A stretch of 64,000 bases of DNA. Source: Erwinia sp. SLM-02 (GTDB lineage: Bacteria > Pseudomonadota > Gammaproteobacteria > Enterobacterales > Enterobacteriaceae). The stretch covers positions 806,001-870,000 of the forward strand of contig NZ_JAQISN010000001.1 in the NCBI RefSeq assembly GCF_037450285.1, in the 5' to 3' direction. The position numbers were made by a program, and so were the translations under genes. Shown in pieces: positions 34,473-44,163 of the stretch; position 1 is the first letter of the stretch, and each line of letters starts with the position of its first letter. The notes below the pieces were generated by a model that was not told the origin of the DNA, searched no databases, and saw nothing but the letters and a program-made list of their open reading frames with translations.

Positions 34473-36026
34473 ATGAACAAAAAACCAAAACTTATGCAGC
34501 TACGTTGGGTTGGTGCAGCAGTTTTGCTTGCGATGTATGCCAATACAGGTTGGGCATTTAGCATTGATGACGTTGCTAAACAGGCAAAGGATTTGGCCGG
34601 AAAAGGCTTCGAAGCGCCGAAGAGTAATCTGCCTTCTCAGCTGCGCGATATGAAGTATGCCGACTATCAGCAGATTCAGTTCAATCATGATAAAGCTTAC
34701 TGGGGTAAGCTCAAGACGCCTTTCAAGCTTGAATTCTATCATCAGGGCATGTATTTCGATCTGCCGGTCAAACTCAATGAAGTGACCGCCAACAGCGTTC
34801 GCGCGATCAAATATTCTCCTGACTATTTCAATTTCGGCAATGTGCCGCACGATCCGGATACGGTGAAAAATCTGGGCTTTGCCGGATTCAAAGTGCTGTA
34901 TCCGTTAAACAGTAAAGACAAGAAAGACGAGATTAGCAGCTTCCTGGGCGCCAGCTATTTCCGCGTGATCGGCGCGGGTCAGGTCTATGGCCTGTCTGCT
35001 CGCGGCCTGGCGATTGATACCGCGCTGCCATCCGGTGAAGAGTTCCCGCGCTTTAAAGAGTTCTGGATTGAACGCCCTAAGCCGCAGGATAAACACCTGG
35101 TGATCTATGCGCTGCTGGACTCTCCGCGCGCCACCGGTGCCTATCGTTTCCTGATCTCACCGGGTAAAGACAGCACCGTTGACGTTACCTCTAAAGTCTA
35201 TCTGCGCGATAAAGTGGGCAAGCTCGGCGTTGCGCCACTGACCAGCATGTACCTGTTTGGTGCGAATCAGCCTTCGCCGGTCACTAACTATCGTAAAGAG
35301 CTGCACGATTCAAACGGCCTGTCGATTCACGCAGGTAACGGTGAATGGATCTGGCGTCCGCTGAACAATCCTCGTCACCTCGCCGTCAGCACCTTTACCG
35401 TGGAAAATCCACGCGGCTTTGGTTTACTGCAGCGCGGGCGTGATTTCAGCCAGTACCAGGATCTGGACGATCGTTACGATCTCCGTCCAAGCGGCTGGAT
35501 TGAGCCGAAAGGCGACTGGGGCAAAGGGCGCGTTGAGCTGGTGGAAATCCCAACCACGGATGAAACCAACGATAACATCGTGGCGTTCTGGAGCCCGGAA
35601 AGCCTGCCGGAGCCGGGTAAAGAGATGAACTTCTCCTACCGCCTGCACTTCACGCGTGATGAAAGCCTGCTGCACTCCCCGGAAACGGCCTACGTTAAAA
35701 ACACGCTGCGCTCTACCGGCGATGTGAAACAGTCTAATCTGGTGCGTCAGCCGGACGGCACCGTGGCCTTTATCGTTGACTTTGTTGGCCCGGAAATGAG
35801 CAAACTGGCGGAAAATACCCCGGTTACGCCTCAGGTCAGCATCGGAGATAACGGTGAGCTGGTAGAAAACAGCGTCCGTTACAATCCGGTCACTAAAGGC
35901 TGGCGTCTGGTGATGCGTCTGCGAGTGAAAGACAATAAACAGCCGACTGAGATGCGTGCTGCACTGGTTAACGGTGATAAGACGCTGACAGAAACCTGGA
36001 GCTACCAGCTGCCTGCCAATGAATAA
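34473..36026 (+). CDS. opgG: Periplasmic glucan biosynthesis protein OpgG (MdoG)
   Basis: 517 aa from ATG 34473, selected over an upstream frame extension because the signal peptide starts here (cleavage after NTGWA, before FSIDDVAKQ). The mature protein is very similar to E. coli OpgG along its length (SNLPSQLRDMKYADYQQIQFN; RVIGAGQVYGLSARGLAIDTALPSGEEFPRF). OpgG is periplasmic, binds nascent glucan and helps branch or release it. Its last codons overlap the opgH start by 8 bases, coupling the two. Confidence 0.95.
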   Translation: MNKKPKLMQLRWVGAAVLLAMYANTGWAFSIDDVAKQAKDLAGKGFEAPKSNLPSQLRDMKYADYQQIQFNHDKAYWGKLKTPFKLEFYHQGMYFDLPVKLNEVTANSVRAIKYSPDYFNFGNVPHDPDTVKNLGFAGFKVLYPLNSKDKKDEISSFLGASYFRVIGAGQVYGLSARGLAIDTALPSGEEFPRFKEFWIERPKPQDKHLVIYALLDSPRATGAYRFLISPGKDSTVDVTSKVYLRDKVGKLGVAPLTSMYLFGANQPSPVTNYRKELHDSNGLSIHAGNGEWIWRPLNNPRHLAVSTFTVENPRGFGLLQRGRDFSQYQDLDDRYDLRPSGWIEPKGDWGKGRVELVEIPTTDETNDNIVAFWSPESLPEPGKEMNFSYRLHFTRDESLLHSPETAYVKNTLRSTGDVKQSNLVRQPDGTVAFIVDFVGPEMSKLAENTPVTPQVSIGDNGELVENSVRYNPVTKGWRLVMRLRVKDNKQPTEMRAALVNGDKTLTETWSYQLPANE

Positions 36027-38580
36027 GTCTACAGTGATACCCGTTGAATACATTGACGCGCTGCCACTTCCCCCTGAACGGCAGGGGGAACTGCGTAACG
36101 AAGAAAGCTTCAGCCAGCTGCATTTCGATCTGGCGGGAGAAGCGCCGTCTGACATCCGCCCTGATGATGCGCCACAGCAGTCGGTAAAAGCGCGTATTGA
36201 GTTGAGCTGGCCAGATTCGACAGACGATGGCCGTCAGTTCGATCAGGATGCACTTAATCGCACCACGCTCAAGGCGATGCCGCCGCATACGCGTTCCTCA
36301 ATGTATCCCGAGGAGTGGCGTACCAACCCGGTTGCCCGGGCGTGGGACTCGCTGCGTGGGCGCAAAAGCACCCATCGTTACGCCACCAGGGAAGAGCAGA
36401 AAAGCGAAGATAACTGGCGCTACGTCGGTTCGCTTCGTCGCTATATCCTGCTGTTCCTGACGATTTTCCAGACGGTGATTGCCACCTGGTACATGAAGAC
36501 CATTCTCCCTTACCAGGGCTGGGCACTCATCGACCCGATGGAGATGATCAACCAGAACTGGCAGCAGTCGCTGCTGCAGATCCTGCCTTACGTGCTGCAA
36601 ACCGGGATCCTGTTCCTGTTTGCAATCCTGTTCTGCTGGGTTTCAGCAGGATTCTGGACCGCGCTGATGGGCTTCCTGCAGCTGTTGATTGGCAAAGACA
36701 AGTACAGTATTTCCTATAAGACGACCGGCGATGAGCCGATCAATCCGGAACACCGTACAGCGTTGATCATGCCAATTTGTAATGAGGACGTGGAGCGCGT
36801 CTTCGCCGGTCTGCGTGCGACCTGGGAGTCGGTGGTTCGTACCGGTGAGCAGCAGCACTACGACGTGTACATCCTCAGCGACAGCTACAATCCTGATATC
36901 TGTATGGCCGAGCAAAAGGCCTGGATGGAGCTGGTGCGCGACGTCGGCGGGGAAGGGCGCATTTTCTACCGTCGCCGCCGCCGCCGCGTGAAGCGTAAAT
37001 CCGGTAACATCGATGACTTCTGCCGCCGCTGGGGCAGCCAGTACAGCTACATGGTCGTGCTGGACGCCGACAGCGTCATGAGCGGAGGCTGTCTGAACGG
37101 TCTTGTGCGGATGATGGAAGCGAACCCGCATGCCGGGATTATCCAGTCTTCGCCTAAGGCTTCAGGCATGGATACGCTTTATGCGCGCTGCCAGCAGTTT
37201 GCTACCCGCGTTTACGGGCCGCTGTTCACCGCCGGTCTGCACTTCTGGCAGTTAGGGGAGTCGCACTACTGGGGCCATAACGCCATTATTCGCGTTAAGC
37301 CATTTATTGAACACTGTGCGCTGGCTCCGTTGCCGGGAGAAGGTTCATTTGCCGGTTCGATCCTCTCTCATGACTTTGTGGAAGCCGCGCTGATGCGCCG
37401 TGCTGGCTGGGGGGTGTGGATTGCTTACGATCTGCCGGGCTCTTATGAAGAGCTGCCGCCAAACCTGCTCGATGAGCTGAAGCGCGACCGTCGCTGGTGC
37501 CACGGTAACCTGATGAACTTCCGCCTGTTCCTGGTAAAAGGGATGCATCCGGTCCACCGTGCGGTATTCCTGACCGGGGTGATGTCCTATCTGTCTGCGC
37601 CGCTGTGGTTTATGTTCCTGGCCCTGTCAACGGCGCTGCAGGTGGTGCACACGCTGATGGAACCACAGTACTTTATGCAGCCGAGGCAGCTGTTCCCGGT
37701 CTGGCCGCAGTGGCGTCCTGAACTGGCTATCGCGCTGTTCTCGACCACGCTGGTGCTGCTGTTCCTGCCTAAACTGCTGAGCGTAGTGCTGGTGTGGTGT
37801 AAGGGAGCTAAACCTTACGGTGGCGCGCTGCGCGTGCTGGCATCGCTGTTCCTGGAAATGCTGTTCTCGGTGCTGCTGGCTCCGGTGCGTATGCTGTTCC
37901 ATACGGTGTTTGTGGTCAGTGCATTCCTCGGCTGGGAGGTGGTCTGGAACTCTCCTCAGCGTGATGATGATGCCACACCGTGGAGCGAGGCGTTCAAGCG
38001 CCACGGTTCGCAGATGCTGCTGGGCCTGGTGTGGGCCGGCGGTATGGGCTGGCTGGATCTGAACTTCCTCTGGTGGCTGTCACCGATTGTCTTCTCGCTG
38101 ATCCTGTCGCCGTTTGTTTCAGTGTGGTCCAGCCGCCGTACGCTTGGCCAGGCCTCGAAGCGAGGGAAGCTGTTCCTGATCCCGGAAGAGTATCAGCCGC
38201 CGCAGGAACTGCTGGATACCGACCGCTACGTGGAGCTGAACCGTGAACGTGCGCTGGATAACGGCTTTATGCACGCGCTGTTCCATCCGTCGTTCAACGC
38301 CCTCGCCAGTGCGATGGCGACTTCACGCCACCTCAGGAGCGATATTCTCGACTATGCCCGGGACCGTCGCGTTGAGCAGGCGCTGAGCGAGTCGCCGGCT
38401 AAACTGGACCGCGACAGCCGCCTTGCGCTGCTCAGCGACCCGGTCACGCTGTCGCGGATGCACTATCGCCTGTGGCAGAACGCCGATAAGTATCACGACT
38501 GGCTGGATCATTACCACACGCTGCCGCTTAATCCGCTGGCGTTGAATAATGCGAAGCCACTGGGTACCACCGCGCCGTAA
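36019..38580 (+). CDS. opgH: Glucan glucosyltransferase OpgH (MdoH)
   Basis: 853 aa, matching E. coli OpgH in length. The divergent N-terminal cytoplasmic part (~1-130) is followed by membrane helices and the GT2 catalytic domain (~240-500): MPICNEDVERVFAGLRATWESV, VVLDADSVMSGG (the DxD type), SHDFVEAALMRRAGWG, and RDRRWCHGN, the (Q/R)xxRW-type motif. More membrane helices follow. It polymerises glucose from UDP-glucose and moves the chain across the inner membrane; in E. coli its N-terminus also delays division by binding FtsZ. A strong terminator follows. Confidence 0.96.
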   Translation: MNKSTVIPVEYIDALPLPPERQGELRNEESFSQLHFDLAGEAPSDIRPDDAPQQSVKARIELSWPDSTDDGRQFDQDALNRTTLKAMPPHTRSSMYPEEWRTNPVARAWDSLRGRKSTHRYATREEQKSEDNWRYVGSLRRYILLFLTIFQTVIATWYMKTILPYQGWALIDPMEMINQNWQQSLLQILPYVLQTGILFLFAILFCWVSAGFWTALMGFLQLLIGKDKYSISYKTTGDEPINPEHRTALIMPICNEDVERVFAGLRATWESVVRTGEQQHYDVYILSDSYNPDICMAEQKAWMELVRDVGGEGRIFYRRRRRRVKRKSGNIDDFCRRWGSQYSYMVVLDADSVMSGGCLNGLVRMMEANPHAGIIQSSPKASGMDTLYARCQQFATRVYGPLFTAGLHFWQLGESHYWGHNAIIRVKPFIEHCALAPLPGEGSFAGSILSHDFVEAALMRRAGWGVWIAYDLPGSYEELPPNLLDELKRDRRWCHGNLMNFRLFLVKGMHPVHRAVFLTGVMSYLSAPLWFMFLALSTALQVVHTLMEPQYFMQPRQLFPVWPQWRPELAIALFSTTLVLLFLPKLLSVVLVWCKGAKPYGGALRVLASLFLEMLFSVLLAPVRMLFHTVFVVSAFLGWEVVWNSPQRDDDATPWSEAFKRHGSQMLLGLVWAGGMGWLDLNFLWWLSPIVFSLILSPFVSVWSSRRTLGQASKRGKLFLIPEEYQPPQELLDTDRYVELNRERALDNGFMHALFHPSFNALASAMATSRHLRSDILDYARDRRVEQALSESPAKLDRDSRLALLSDPVTLSRMHYRLWQNADKYHDWLDHYHTLPLNPLALNNAKPLGTTAP

Positions 38581-38599
38581 ACGGCACGGAATACCCTCA

Positions 38600-38628
38600 G
38601 GCCGGGACGATGTCCCGGCTTTTTTTTG
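38600..38628 (+). terminator. opgGH terminator
   Basis: GCCGGGAC - GAT - GTCCCGGC followed by eight T, 20 bases after the opgH stop. Confidence 0.92.
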
Positions 38629-38734
38629 TCTGCCTGTCGGGTATTTACGGATAATTTTCACTGCTGTCTATGGCGTGGCGCAAAACTGTGGGTAGAATAG
38701 TGCGTTTTTTATCCTAAAATGCGATGTGGTGAGC

Positions 38735-38968
38735 ATGCTGTTACGTAGTATCACGATAGGTCTTTGTGTGCTGGTGTTGAGTGGTTGCGGCAGTATTATC
38801 AGCAGAGCCGTACCCGGACAGGGGCACGGCAATCAGTATTATCCTGGCGTACAGTGGGATGTTCGGGACACGCCATGGCGTTTTCTCACTATTATCGATC
38901 TGCCGCTGTCGCTGGTGGTCGATACGCTGTTGCTGCCCGTTGACGCCAAACACGGGCCTTACGAATAA
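38735..38968 (+). CDS. yceK: Lipoprotein YceK
   Basis: 77 aa from ATG 38735 (GTG 38726 is also in frame). A signal peptide ends with the lipobox LSGC, so it is a lipoprotein. The mature sequence GSIISRAVPGQGHGNQYYPGVQWDV is nearly identical to E. coli YceK, an outer-membrane lipoprotein of unknown role. Order opgH-yceK-msyB is conserved. Confidence 0.9.
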   Translation: MLLRSITIGLCVLVLSGCGSIISRAVPGQGHGNQYYPGVQWDVRDTPWRFLTIIDLPLSLVVDTLLLPVDAKHGPYE

Positions 38969-38992
38969 AATGTCAGGGTCCGGCCTGACGGG

Positions 38993-39391
38993 CTACGGCC
39001 AGCGGTCGGACTCACTGTTGTCATCCTCCCACTCTTCTGCGGCAGCGTCCGCTTCTTCGGTCCCCTCCGGGGGTACCAGCTGAAACTCACCTTCGTCCCA
39101 CTCGTGCAGGGTATTTTCCGGGAGCCATTCCTGGCGTAATTCGATCTCATCGAAGTCACCGTCAAAAATCGCCTGTGCGGCTGCACCGCTGCGCAGCGGC
39201 AGACATTCGCCCTCATCGCCCTCGTTAGTGAAAAATTCGACCTGCCACATAATATCGCCATCCTGCATGACATATTTTTGCAGCGCGAACTGTTCGACGG
39301 ACGCTTCCTCCTCATTAACTTCAGGGTTCGCGGCAAGATACTCCTCGCGGGCGGCATCAATGGCTTCTTCCAGAGTTGCATAAAGGGTCAT
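38993..39391 (-). CDS. msyB: Acidic protein MsyB
   Basis: 132 aa, strongly acidic (LEEAIDAAREEYLAANPEVNEEEA near the start; GTEEADAAAEEWEDDNSES near the end), with the AAGGAGAT ribosome site. It matches E. coli MsyB, isolated as a suppressor of secY/secA secretion defects when overproduced; its normal function is unclear. The context (yceK upstream, convergent) is conserved, but the E. coli neighbour mdtG is missing here. Confidence 0.9.
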   Translation of the reverse strand: MTLYATLEEAIDAAREEYLAANPEVNEEEASVEQFALQKYVMQDGDIMWQVEFFTNEGDEGECLPLRSGAAAQAIFDGDFDEIELRQEWLPENTLHEWDEGEFQLVPPEGTEEADAAAEEWEDDNSESDRWP

Positions 39392-39694
39392 GAATATCTC
39401 CTTGCTGACGTGTAATTAAAATCAACGTTAAGTGTTGTCGCTGTGCATCAGGATGCAAGGCGGCATCGAGGAAATTTTTGCCATGCGTGCTGAGGATGCT
39501 GCTCTGGCACCCTGGTCTGCATCTGCCGCCGGGGATGTCTATGCGACCCTGTGCGGTTTATTCGCCATGCGCACGTTTTAAATAAAGGAAACCGGTCGAG
39601 AAGTGGTTAATTAGCCCGCGCACAATGATGTGCTGCCTGGCGTCCGGGTTCACCACCCGCCGCCGTGAACCCTCACACATTAAGGATGACTGAT
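39392..39694. other. Intergenic region upstream of porin gene
   Basis: Divergent control region of msyB and the OprB-type porin. A 32-codon ATG frame at 39483 exists but has no ribosome site. No clear operator recognised. Confidence 0.4.
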
Positions 39695-41044
39695 ATGGCA
39701 AGGAATTTAACCCTATGCAAACCCGGGCAACGGACTAAAGCCGGATTGCTGCCTTTAGGACTGGCGCTCATCTCGTTTACCGCACTTGGGGATACGCCGC
39801 CCTTCTCGCTGAATTCCCCCTGGCTGCTGGGGGACTGGGCCGGATACCGTAAACAGCTGGCAGAGGACGGCGTCGACTTCCAGCTTGGCTATACCATGCA
39901 ATCCGCTGCCAACCTGGCCGGCGGATACCGCACGGCAACCACGATGCGTTATGCCGATCAGTGGACCTTTGGCAGCACGCTGAATCTGGACAAGCTGATG
40001 GACTGGCAGGGAGGCACCTTCCAGATGACGCTGACCAATCGCACCGGTAAAGATCTCACCCCTTACCTCAACGACCCGCGTACCGGCGGGTTATCCAACG
40101 TGCAGAGGATATCCGCGCGCGGCGATTATCTGCGTCTGACGCAGTTCTGGCTGAATCAGAGCCTGTTTAATAACTGGCTGGACGTGAAGCTGGGCCGCGT
40201 CACCACCAATGAAGATTTCGATACGGCAAAACTGGGAATGTTCCAGAACTGGGCGATGGGCAGCGGGCAGCCAGGGCACTGGCGAAACGACCGCTGGTTT
40301 AACGCCCCGGTATCACAATGGGGTGGACGGGTGAAACTGAACCTGCCGGATGACCTTTACCTTCAGGTTGGTATCTATAACCAGAACAAGGTTAACTATA
40401 ACAAGGCCAACGGTTTCCGTTTAGATATGCGCCACGGTGAGGGCAACCTGGTGCCGATGGAGCTGGGCTGGCAGCCGAAGCTGGGCGCTGACAAGCTGCA
40501 GGGTAATTACCGGCTCGGGGGGTATTACAGCTCAACGGATGGCGGCGTTTATAACAGCTGGCATGACGGTAAATTCGGCAAAAAAGACCACGCCTACGGT
40601 GGCTATCTGCTTGCCGAACAGCGCCTTACCGCAACCAACGGAGATACCACCCGCGGGCTGGGCATTAATTTCCAGTACATCATGAACGATCACCGAACCT
40701 CAAAACTGGATAACTATCAGTCGCTGGCTCTGACGTGGGCCGGGCCGTTCGATGCGCGTCCGTCAGATGAGATTGGTGTCGGCATGGCGCGTATTCATGT
40801 GAACCATGACTACGCAAAAATGCGTAATCACCAGAACCAGGATAAAGGCGTCAGCGACTACCATGATATGTCCTACATGCCTCTGCAGAAGGGATCCGAG
40901 TGGAACTATGAGGTCTACTACAATGTGAAAGCGACGCGCTGGCTGAGCATTCGACCTAACTTACAGTTGATCACCAAACCGGGTGGCGTCGATCAGGTAC
41001 AGGACGCGTTCGTTGGCGGTATTGCCGGGGATATTACGTTCTGA
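39695..41044 (+). CDS. OprB-type carbohydrate-selective porin
   Basis: 449 aa from ATG 39695 (TAAGGA 8-9 bases upstream). A signal peptide ends near TALGDTPPF. The mature protein has the family pattern SPWLLGDWAGYRKQLAEDGVDFQLGYTMQ, RVTTNEDF and a beta-barrel with the terminal strand ending in Phe (GGIAGDITF). OprB porins admit glucose and related sugars across the outer membrane. It occupies the place of mdtG between msyB and lpxL, an insertion or replacement relative to E. coli. No transporter or regulator gene accompanies it. Confidence 0.88.
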   Translation: MARNLTLCKPGQRTKAGLLPLGLALISFTALGDTPPFSLNSPWLLGDWAGYRKQLAEDGVDFQLGYTMQSAANLAGGYRTATTMRYADQWTFGSTLNLDKLMDWQGGTFQMTLTNRTGKDLTPYLNDPRTGGLSNVQRISARGDYLRLTQFWLNQSLFNNWLDVKLGRVTTNEDFDTAKLGMFQNWAMGSGQPGHWRNDRWFNAPVSQWGGRVKLNLPDDLYLQVGIYNQNKVNYNKANGFRLDMRHGEGNLVPMELGWQPKLGADKLQGNYRLGGYYSSTDGGVYNSWHDGKFGKKDHAYGGYLLAEQRLTATNGDTTRGLGINFQYIMNDHRTSKLDNYQSLALTWAGPFDARPSDEIGVGMARIHVNHDYAKMRNHQNQDKGVSDYHDMSYMPLQKGSEWNYEVYYNVKATRWLSIRPNLQLITKPGGVDQVQDAFVGGIAGDITF

Positions 41045-41107
41045 GGCGTGGCCTCTTGAGGTGTGCCTGTCGGACGTCAAACGGTTCGACAGGCACAGTG
41101 CGGCAGA

Positions 41108-42028
41108 TCAGTAGAGAGAGGGCAGGCCTTCCGGCCGCGTCTTAAAGCGCCGGTGCAGCCACATATACTGCTCGGGCGCCATCAGCACGCCGTGTTCAAC
41201 GATCTTATTCATTCGCGCGGCGGTAGCGGACTCGTTCTCCAGTGGGATATCCCGTTCTTCCGGCAGGATAACCATCTCATAGCCTTTACCCGACGGCAGA
41301 CGGCGCGGGACGAAAGGGATCACCGCCGGGTTGCCGCTGCGAATTAACAGGTAGCTACCTTTGGTGGACGCGGCCTGCTCAACGGCAAAGAAGGGCACAA
41401 AGACGCTGCTTTTCGGGCCGTAATCATGATCCGGCGCGTACCAGATAATATCGCCATTTTTAAGCGCGCGGATCATTCCCTTCAGGTCTTTACGGTCCAG
41501 CATGCTTTTATTCGAGCGCATGCGTCCCCAGGTTTGCAGCCAGTCCAGCAGCGCGTTGTCATTGGGTCGGTAAACGCCGATGCCGGGATTGTGAATACCG
41601 AAAATTCGCGCGCCAAGTTCCAACGTCAGGAAGTGCATACCGATCAGCAGAACGCCTTTTTTATCCGTCGCGGCTTTAGCAATGTGCTCAAGCCCGCTGA
41701 CCTGAAACCAGCGGCTTACGCGCCAGTCCGGCCAGAACCAGGCCATACCGGTCTCAATCAGTCCCATTCCCAGCGATTCAAAATTCCTGACAACCATCGC
41801 TTCGCGCTCGGCAACGGGCATTTCCGGAAAGCAGAGTTCCAGATTTCGTCTTGCTACGCTGACCCGGCGTTTCAGAAAGCGCATTGAGAGGCGCCCGAGC
41901 CCGCATCCGATGTAATAAAGGACCGGGTAGGGCAGCAGGACCAGAAGATAAAGCAGAGCAATACCTAACCAGGTAAACCAATAACGGGGATGCAGCAACG
42001 TGCGGCTAAATTGAGGCAACTGAGTCAT
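41108..42028 (-). CDS. lpxL: Lipid A lauroyltransferase LpxL (HtrB)
   Basis: 306 aa. One N-terminal membrane helix (WLGIALLYLLVLLPYPVLYY) is followed by the acyltransferase domain with the HxxxxE motif in IGMHFLTLELGAR. It is highly similar to E. coli LpxL. It transfers laurate from ACP to Kdo2-lipid IVA at the inner membrane. It is divergent from trhO across a 440-base region, as in E. coli. Confidence 0.93.
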   Translation of the reverse strand: MTQLPQFSRTLLHPRYWFTWLGIALLYLLVLLPYPVLYYIGCGLGRLSMRFLKRRVSVARRNLELCFPEMPVAEREAMVVRNFESLGMGLIETGMAWFWPDWRVSRWFQVSGLEHIAKAATDKKGVLLIGMHFLTLELGARIFGIHNPGIGVYRPNDNALLDWLQTWGRMRSNKSMLDRKDLKGMIRALKNGDIIWYAPDHDYGPKSSVFVPFFAVEQAASTKGSYLLIRSGNPAVIPFVPRRLPSGKGYEMVILPEERDIPLENESATAARMNKIVEHGVLMAPEQYMWLHRRFKTRPEGLPSLY

Positions 42029-42470
42029 GAGTTTCCAGATCGTAAAGGAGGAAATGTTATCCTGTCCATTGGGGTTTATTTATGGCCTATTGTGCCATTT
42101 TTTGTATATCCCGTGAAATAACGCGCTGTTTGGGTGATTTTTATTCGGTAACGCAGAGTCTAATCCTGTCAATATTGTCGAATAATAACCAGTAACACGC
42201 CCGGCTATTTCAATCCGTGACGCCAGCACGGAGAGAATTAGTCGCTTCTGGCCCCATCCAAGTAAAATCATAGCATGCGTTAGCGGATTTTTCCTGGTAC
42301 TGAATGGCTCAGGAAAAAGAGTTTATCCGTCTGAATAGACTTATAAAGTCGGGAGCGCCGGGACCGCAGGCTGACGGCAGGCGCACAACATCGGGAAGTG
42401 CATTTCACGCGAATTCAGGTATGATAGCGCCGCAAAATTTTCTCTCATTCAGAATTCAGGAACGAACACC
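42029..42470. other. lpxL-trhO divergent intergenic region
   Basis: No supported gene in 442 bases. A TATGAT hexamer (42420-42425) about 45 bases before the trhO ATG is the best -10 element seen, but its -35 is poor. Confidence 0.4.
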
Positions 42471-43517
42471 ATGCCAGTGTTACATAACCTTGTTTCCAAT
42501 GAAGAGCTGAAGGCGCGCATGCTGGCTGAAACCGAGCCGCGTACCACAGTTTCTTTCTATAAATATTTCAATATTGACGATCCGAAAGCCTTCCGTGACG
42601 CACTCTATGTGGCGCTGACCCGGCTGAAGGTTTTTGGCCGCGTCTACGTGGCCGCTGAGGGGATTAACGCCCAAATCAGCGTCCCGGCCAGCCAGTATGA
42701 AACCATGAAGTCCATGCTGTACGCGTTTCATCCGCAGCTGGACAATCTGCGCATGAACATTGCGCTGGATGACGATGGCAAATCCTTCTGGGTGCTGCGC
42801 CTTAAAGTTCGCGAGCGTATCGTCGCCGATGGCATTACCGACGATACCTTTGACGCCAGCGACGTGGGCGCCTATCTGAAGGCGGCGGAAGTGAATGCCA
42901 TGCTGGACGATCCGACCGCGGTTTTCGTGGATATGCGTAACCACTATGAGTATGAAGTGGGGCACTTTGACAACGCCCTGGAGATCCCGGCGGACACCTT
43001 CCGCGATCAGCTGCCGATGGCCGTGGATATGCTGCAGCAGGACAAAGAGAAAAAAATCGTGATGTACTGCACCGGAGGCATTCGCTGTGAAAAGGCCAGT
43101 GCCTGGATGCGCCATAACGGTTTTGAAAACGTCTATCACATTGAGGGCGGGATCATCGAGTACGCACGTCGCGCGCGTGAACAGGGACTGCCGGTGCGTT
43201 TTAAAGGCAAAAACTTTGTCTTTGACGAGCGAATGGGCGAGCGTATTTCAGAAGATGTGATTGCTCACTGCCACCAGTGCGGTGCGCCGTGCGATACCCA
43301 CGTCAACTGCCTGAACGACGGCTGCCACCTGCTGTTTATTCAGTGCCCGAGCTGCGCCGAGAAATTCAATCACTGCTGTAGCCCGCTTTGCATGGAAGAG
43401 CTGGCGCTGTCGCCGGAAGAGCAGCGTTCCCGCCGTGCCGGCCGTGAGAATGGCAATAAAATCTTCAACAAGTCTCGTGGTCTGCTTAGCACCACGATGC
43501 ATATTCCTGAAGAGTAA
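42471..43517 (+). CDS. trhO: tRNA U34 hydroxylase TrhO (YceA)
   Basis: 348 aa, matching E. coli YceA. N-terminal ferredoxin-like domain (~1-100, FYKYFNIDDPKAFRDALY), central rhodanese domain (~115-240) with the active Cys in MYCTGGIRCEKA, and a C-terminal Cys-rich part (CHQCGAPCDTH, CLNDGCHLLF, CPSCAEKF, CCSPLC). TrhO uses O2 to make 5-hydroxyuridine at wobble U34, the first step to cmo5U. The start follows CAGGAA. Confidence 0.93.
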   Translation: MPVLHNLVSNEELKARMLAETEPRTTVSFYKYFNIDDPKAFRDALYVALTRLKVFGRVYVAAEGINAQISVPASQYETMKSMLYAFHPQLDNLRMNIALDDDGKSFWVLRLKVRERIVADGITDDTFDASDVGAYLKAAEVNAMLDDPTAVFVDMRNHYEYEVGHFDNALEIPADTFRDQLPMAVDMLQQDKEKKIVMYCTGGIRCEKASAWMRHNGFENVYHIEGGIIEYARRAREQGLPVRFKGKNFVFDERMGERISEDVIAHCHQCGAPCDTHVNCLNDGCHLLFIQCPSCAEKFNHCCSPLCMEELALSPEEQRSRRAGRENGNKIFNKSRGLLSTTMHIPEE

Positions 43518-43529
43518 TTTTCAGTGACA

Positions 43530-43556
43530 CGCCACCTCCCAAACGGGGAGGTGGCA
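43530..43556. terminator. Hairpin between convergent trhO and yceI
   Basis: GCCACCTCCC (43531-43540) pairs with GGGAGGTGGC (43546-43555). No clear T run, but it is shared by both convergent genes. Confidence 0.6.
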
Positions 43557-43566
43557 AGTTGCGGGA

Positions 43567-44142
43567 TTACTGACGCACGCCCTCAACGGAGATAATCAGC
43601 TCCACTTCCTGTGATGCCGGGCCTAAATCCGATTTGATATTAAAATCTTTCAGCGCAAATTTGCCCGTTGCCTCAAAGCCGGCACGCTCGCCGCCCCACG
43701 GATCCTTGCCTTCGCCGGTCAGCTTCGCTTCCAGTTTCACCGGTTTGGTGACGCCGTTCAGCGTCAGATTACCGTCCACGTTCAGTGCATCGCCACTTTT
43801 GGTCACGCCGGTAGAGGTGAAGGTGGCCTGCGGGAATTTTCCGGCATTAAGGAAATCGGCGCTGCGCAGGTGCTTATCGCGCTCGGCGTGGTTGGTATCC
43901 ACGCTGCCGGTATTAATAGTCACGTTCACCTTATCTTTCGAAGGATCGGCCTGGTCATAGGTAAAACCGCCGTCAAAATCTTTAAAGCTGCCGTACAGCC
44001 AGCTGTAGCCAAGGTGCTTGATGCGGAACTGCACGAAGGCGTGCTGGCCTTCTTTATCAATCTTATAATCTGCCGCTGCGGCGGTACCCGCGGTCATCAG
44101 CAGTGCGGCGGCGGTGAATCCCAGAATGGTATTTTTAAACAC
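43567..44142 (-). CDS. yceI: YceI-family periplasmic protein
   Basis: 191 aa from GTG 44142, which has GGAG at 7 bases; an in-frame ATG at 44160 overlaps this ribosome site. The signal peptide ends TAAAADYKID. The mature lipocalin-like YceI barrel (FRIKHLGYSWLYGSFKDFDG; NTGSVDTNHAERDKHLRSADF) matches E. coli YceI, induced by base and osmotic stress and thought to bind an isoprenoid. The next gene upstream, yceJ, ends 21 bases away, and both form an operon. Confidence 0.92.
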   Translation of the reverse strand: MFKNTILGFTAAALLMTAGTAAAADYKIDKEGQHAFVQFRIKHLGYSWLYGSFKDFDGGFTYDQADPSKDKVNVTINTGSVDTNHAERDKHLRSADFLNAGKFPQATFTSTGVTKSGDALNVDGNLTLNGVTKPVKLEAKLTGEGKDPWGGERAGFEATGKFALKDFNIKSDLGPASQEVELIISVEGVRQ

Positions 44143-44163
44143 AAGACTTCTCCTTTCCAAAGG

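Noticed and set aside
39483..39581. 32-codon ATG frame upstream of the porin gene
   Set aside because: No ribosome site and no recognisable relation to the missing mdtG.
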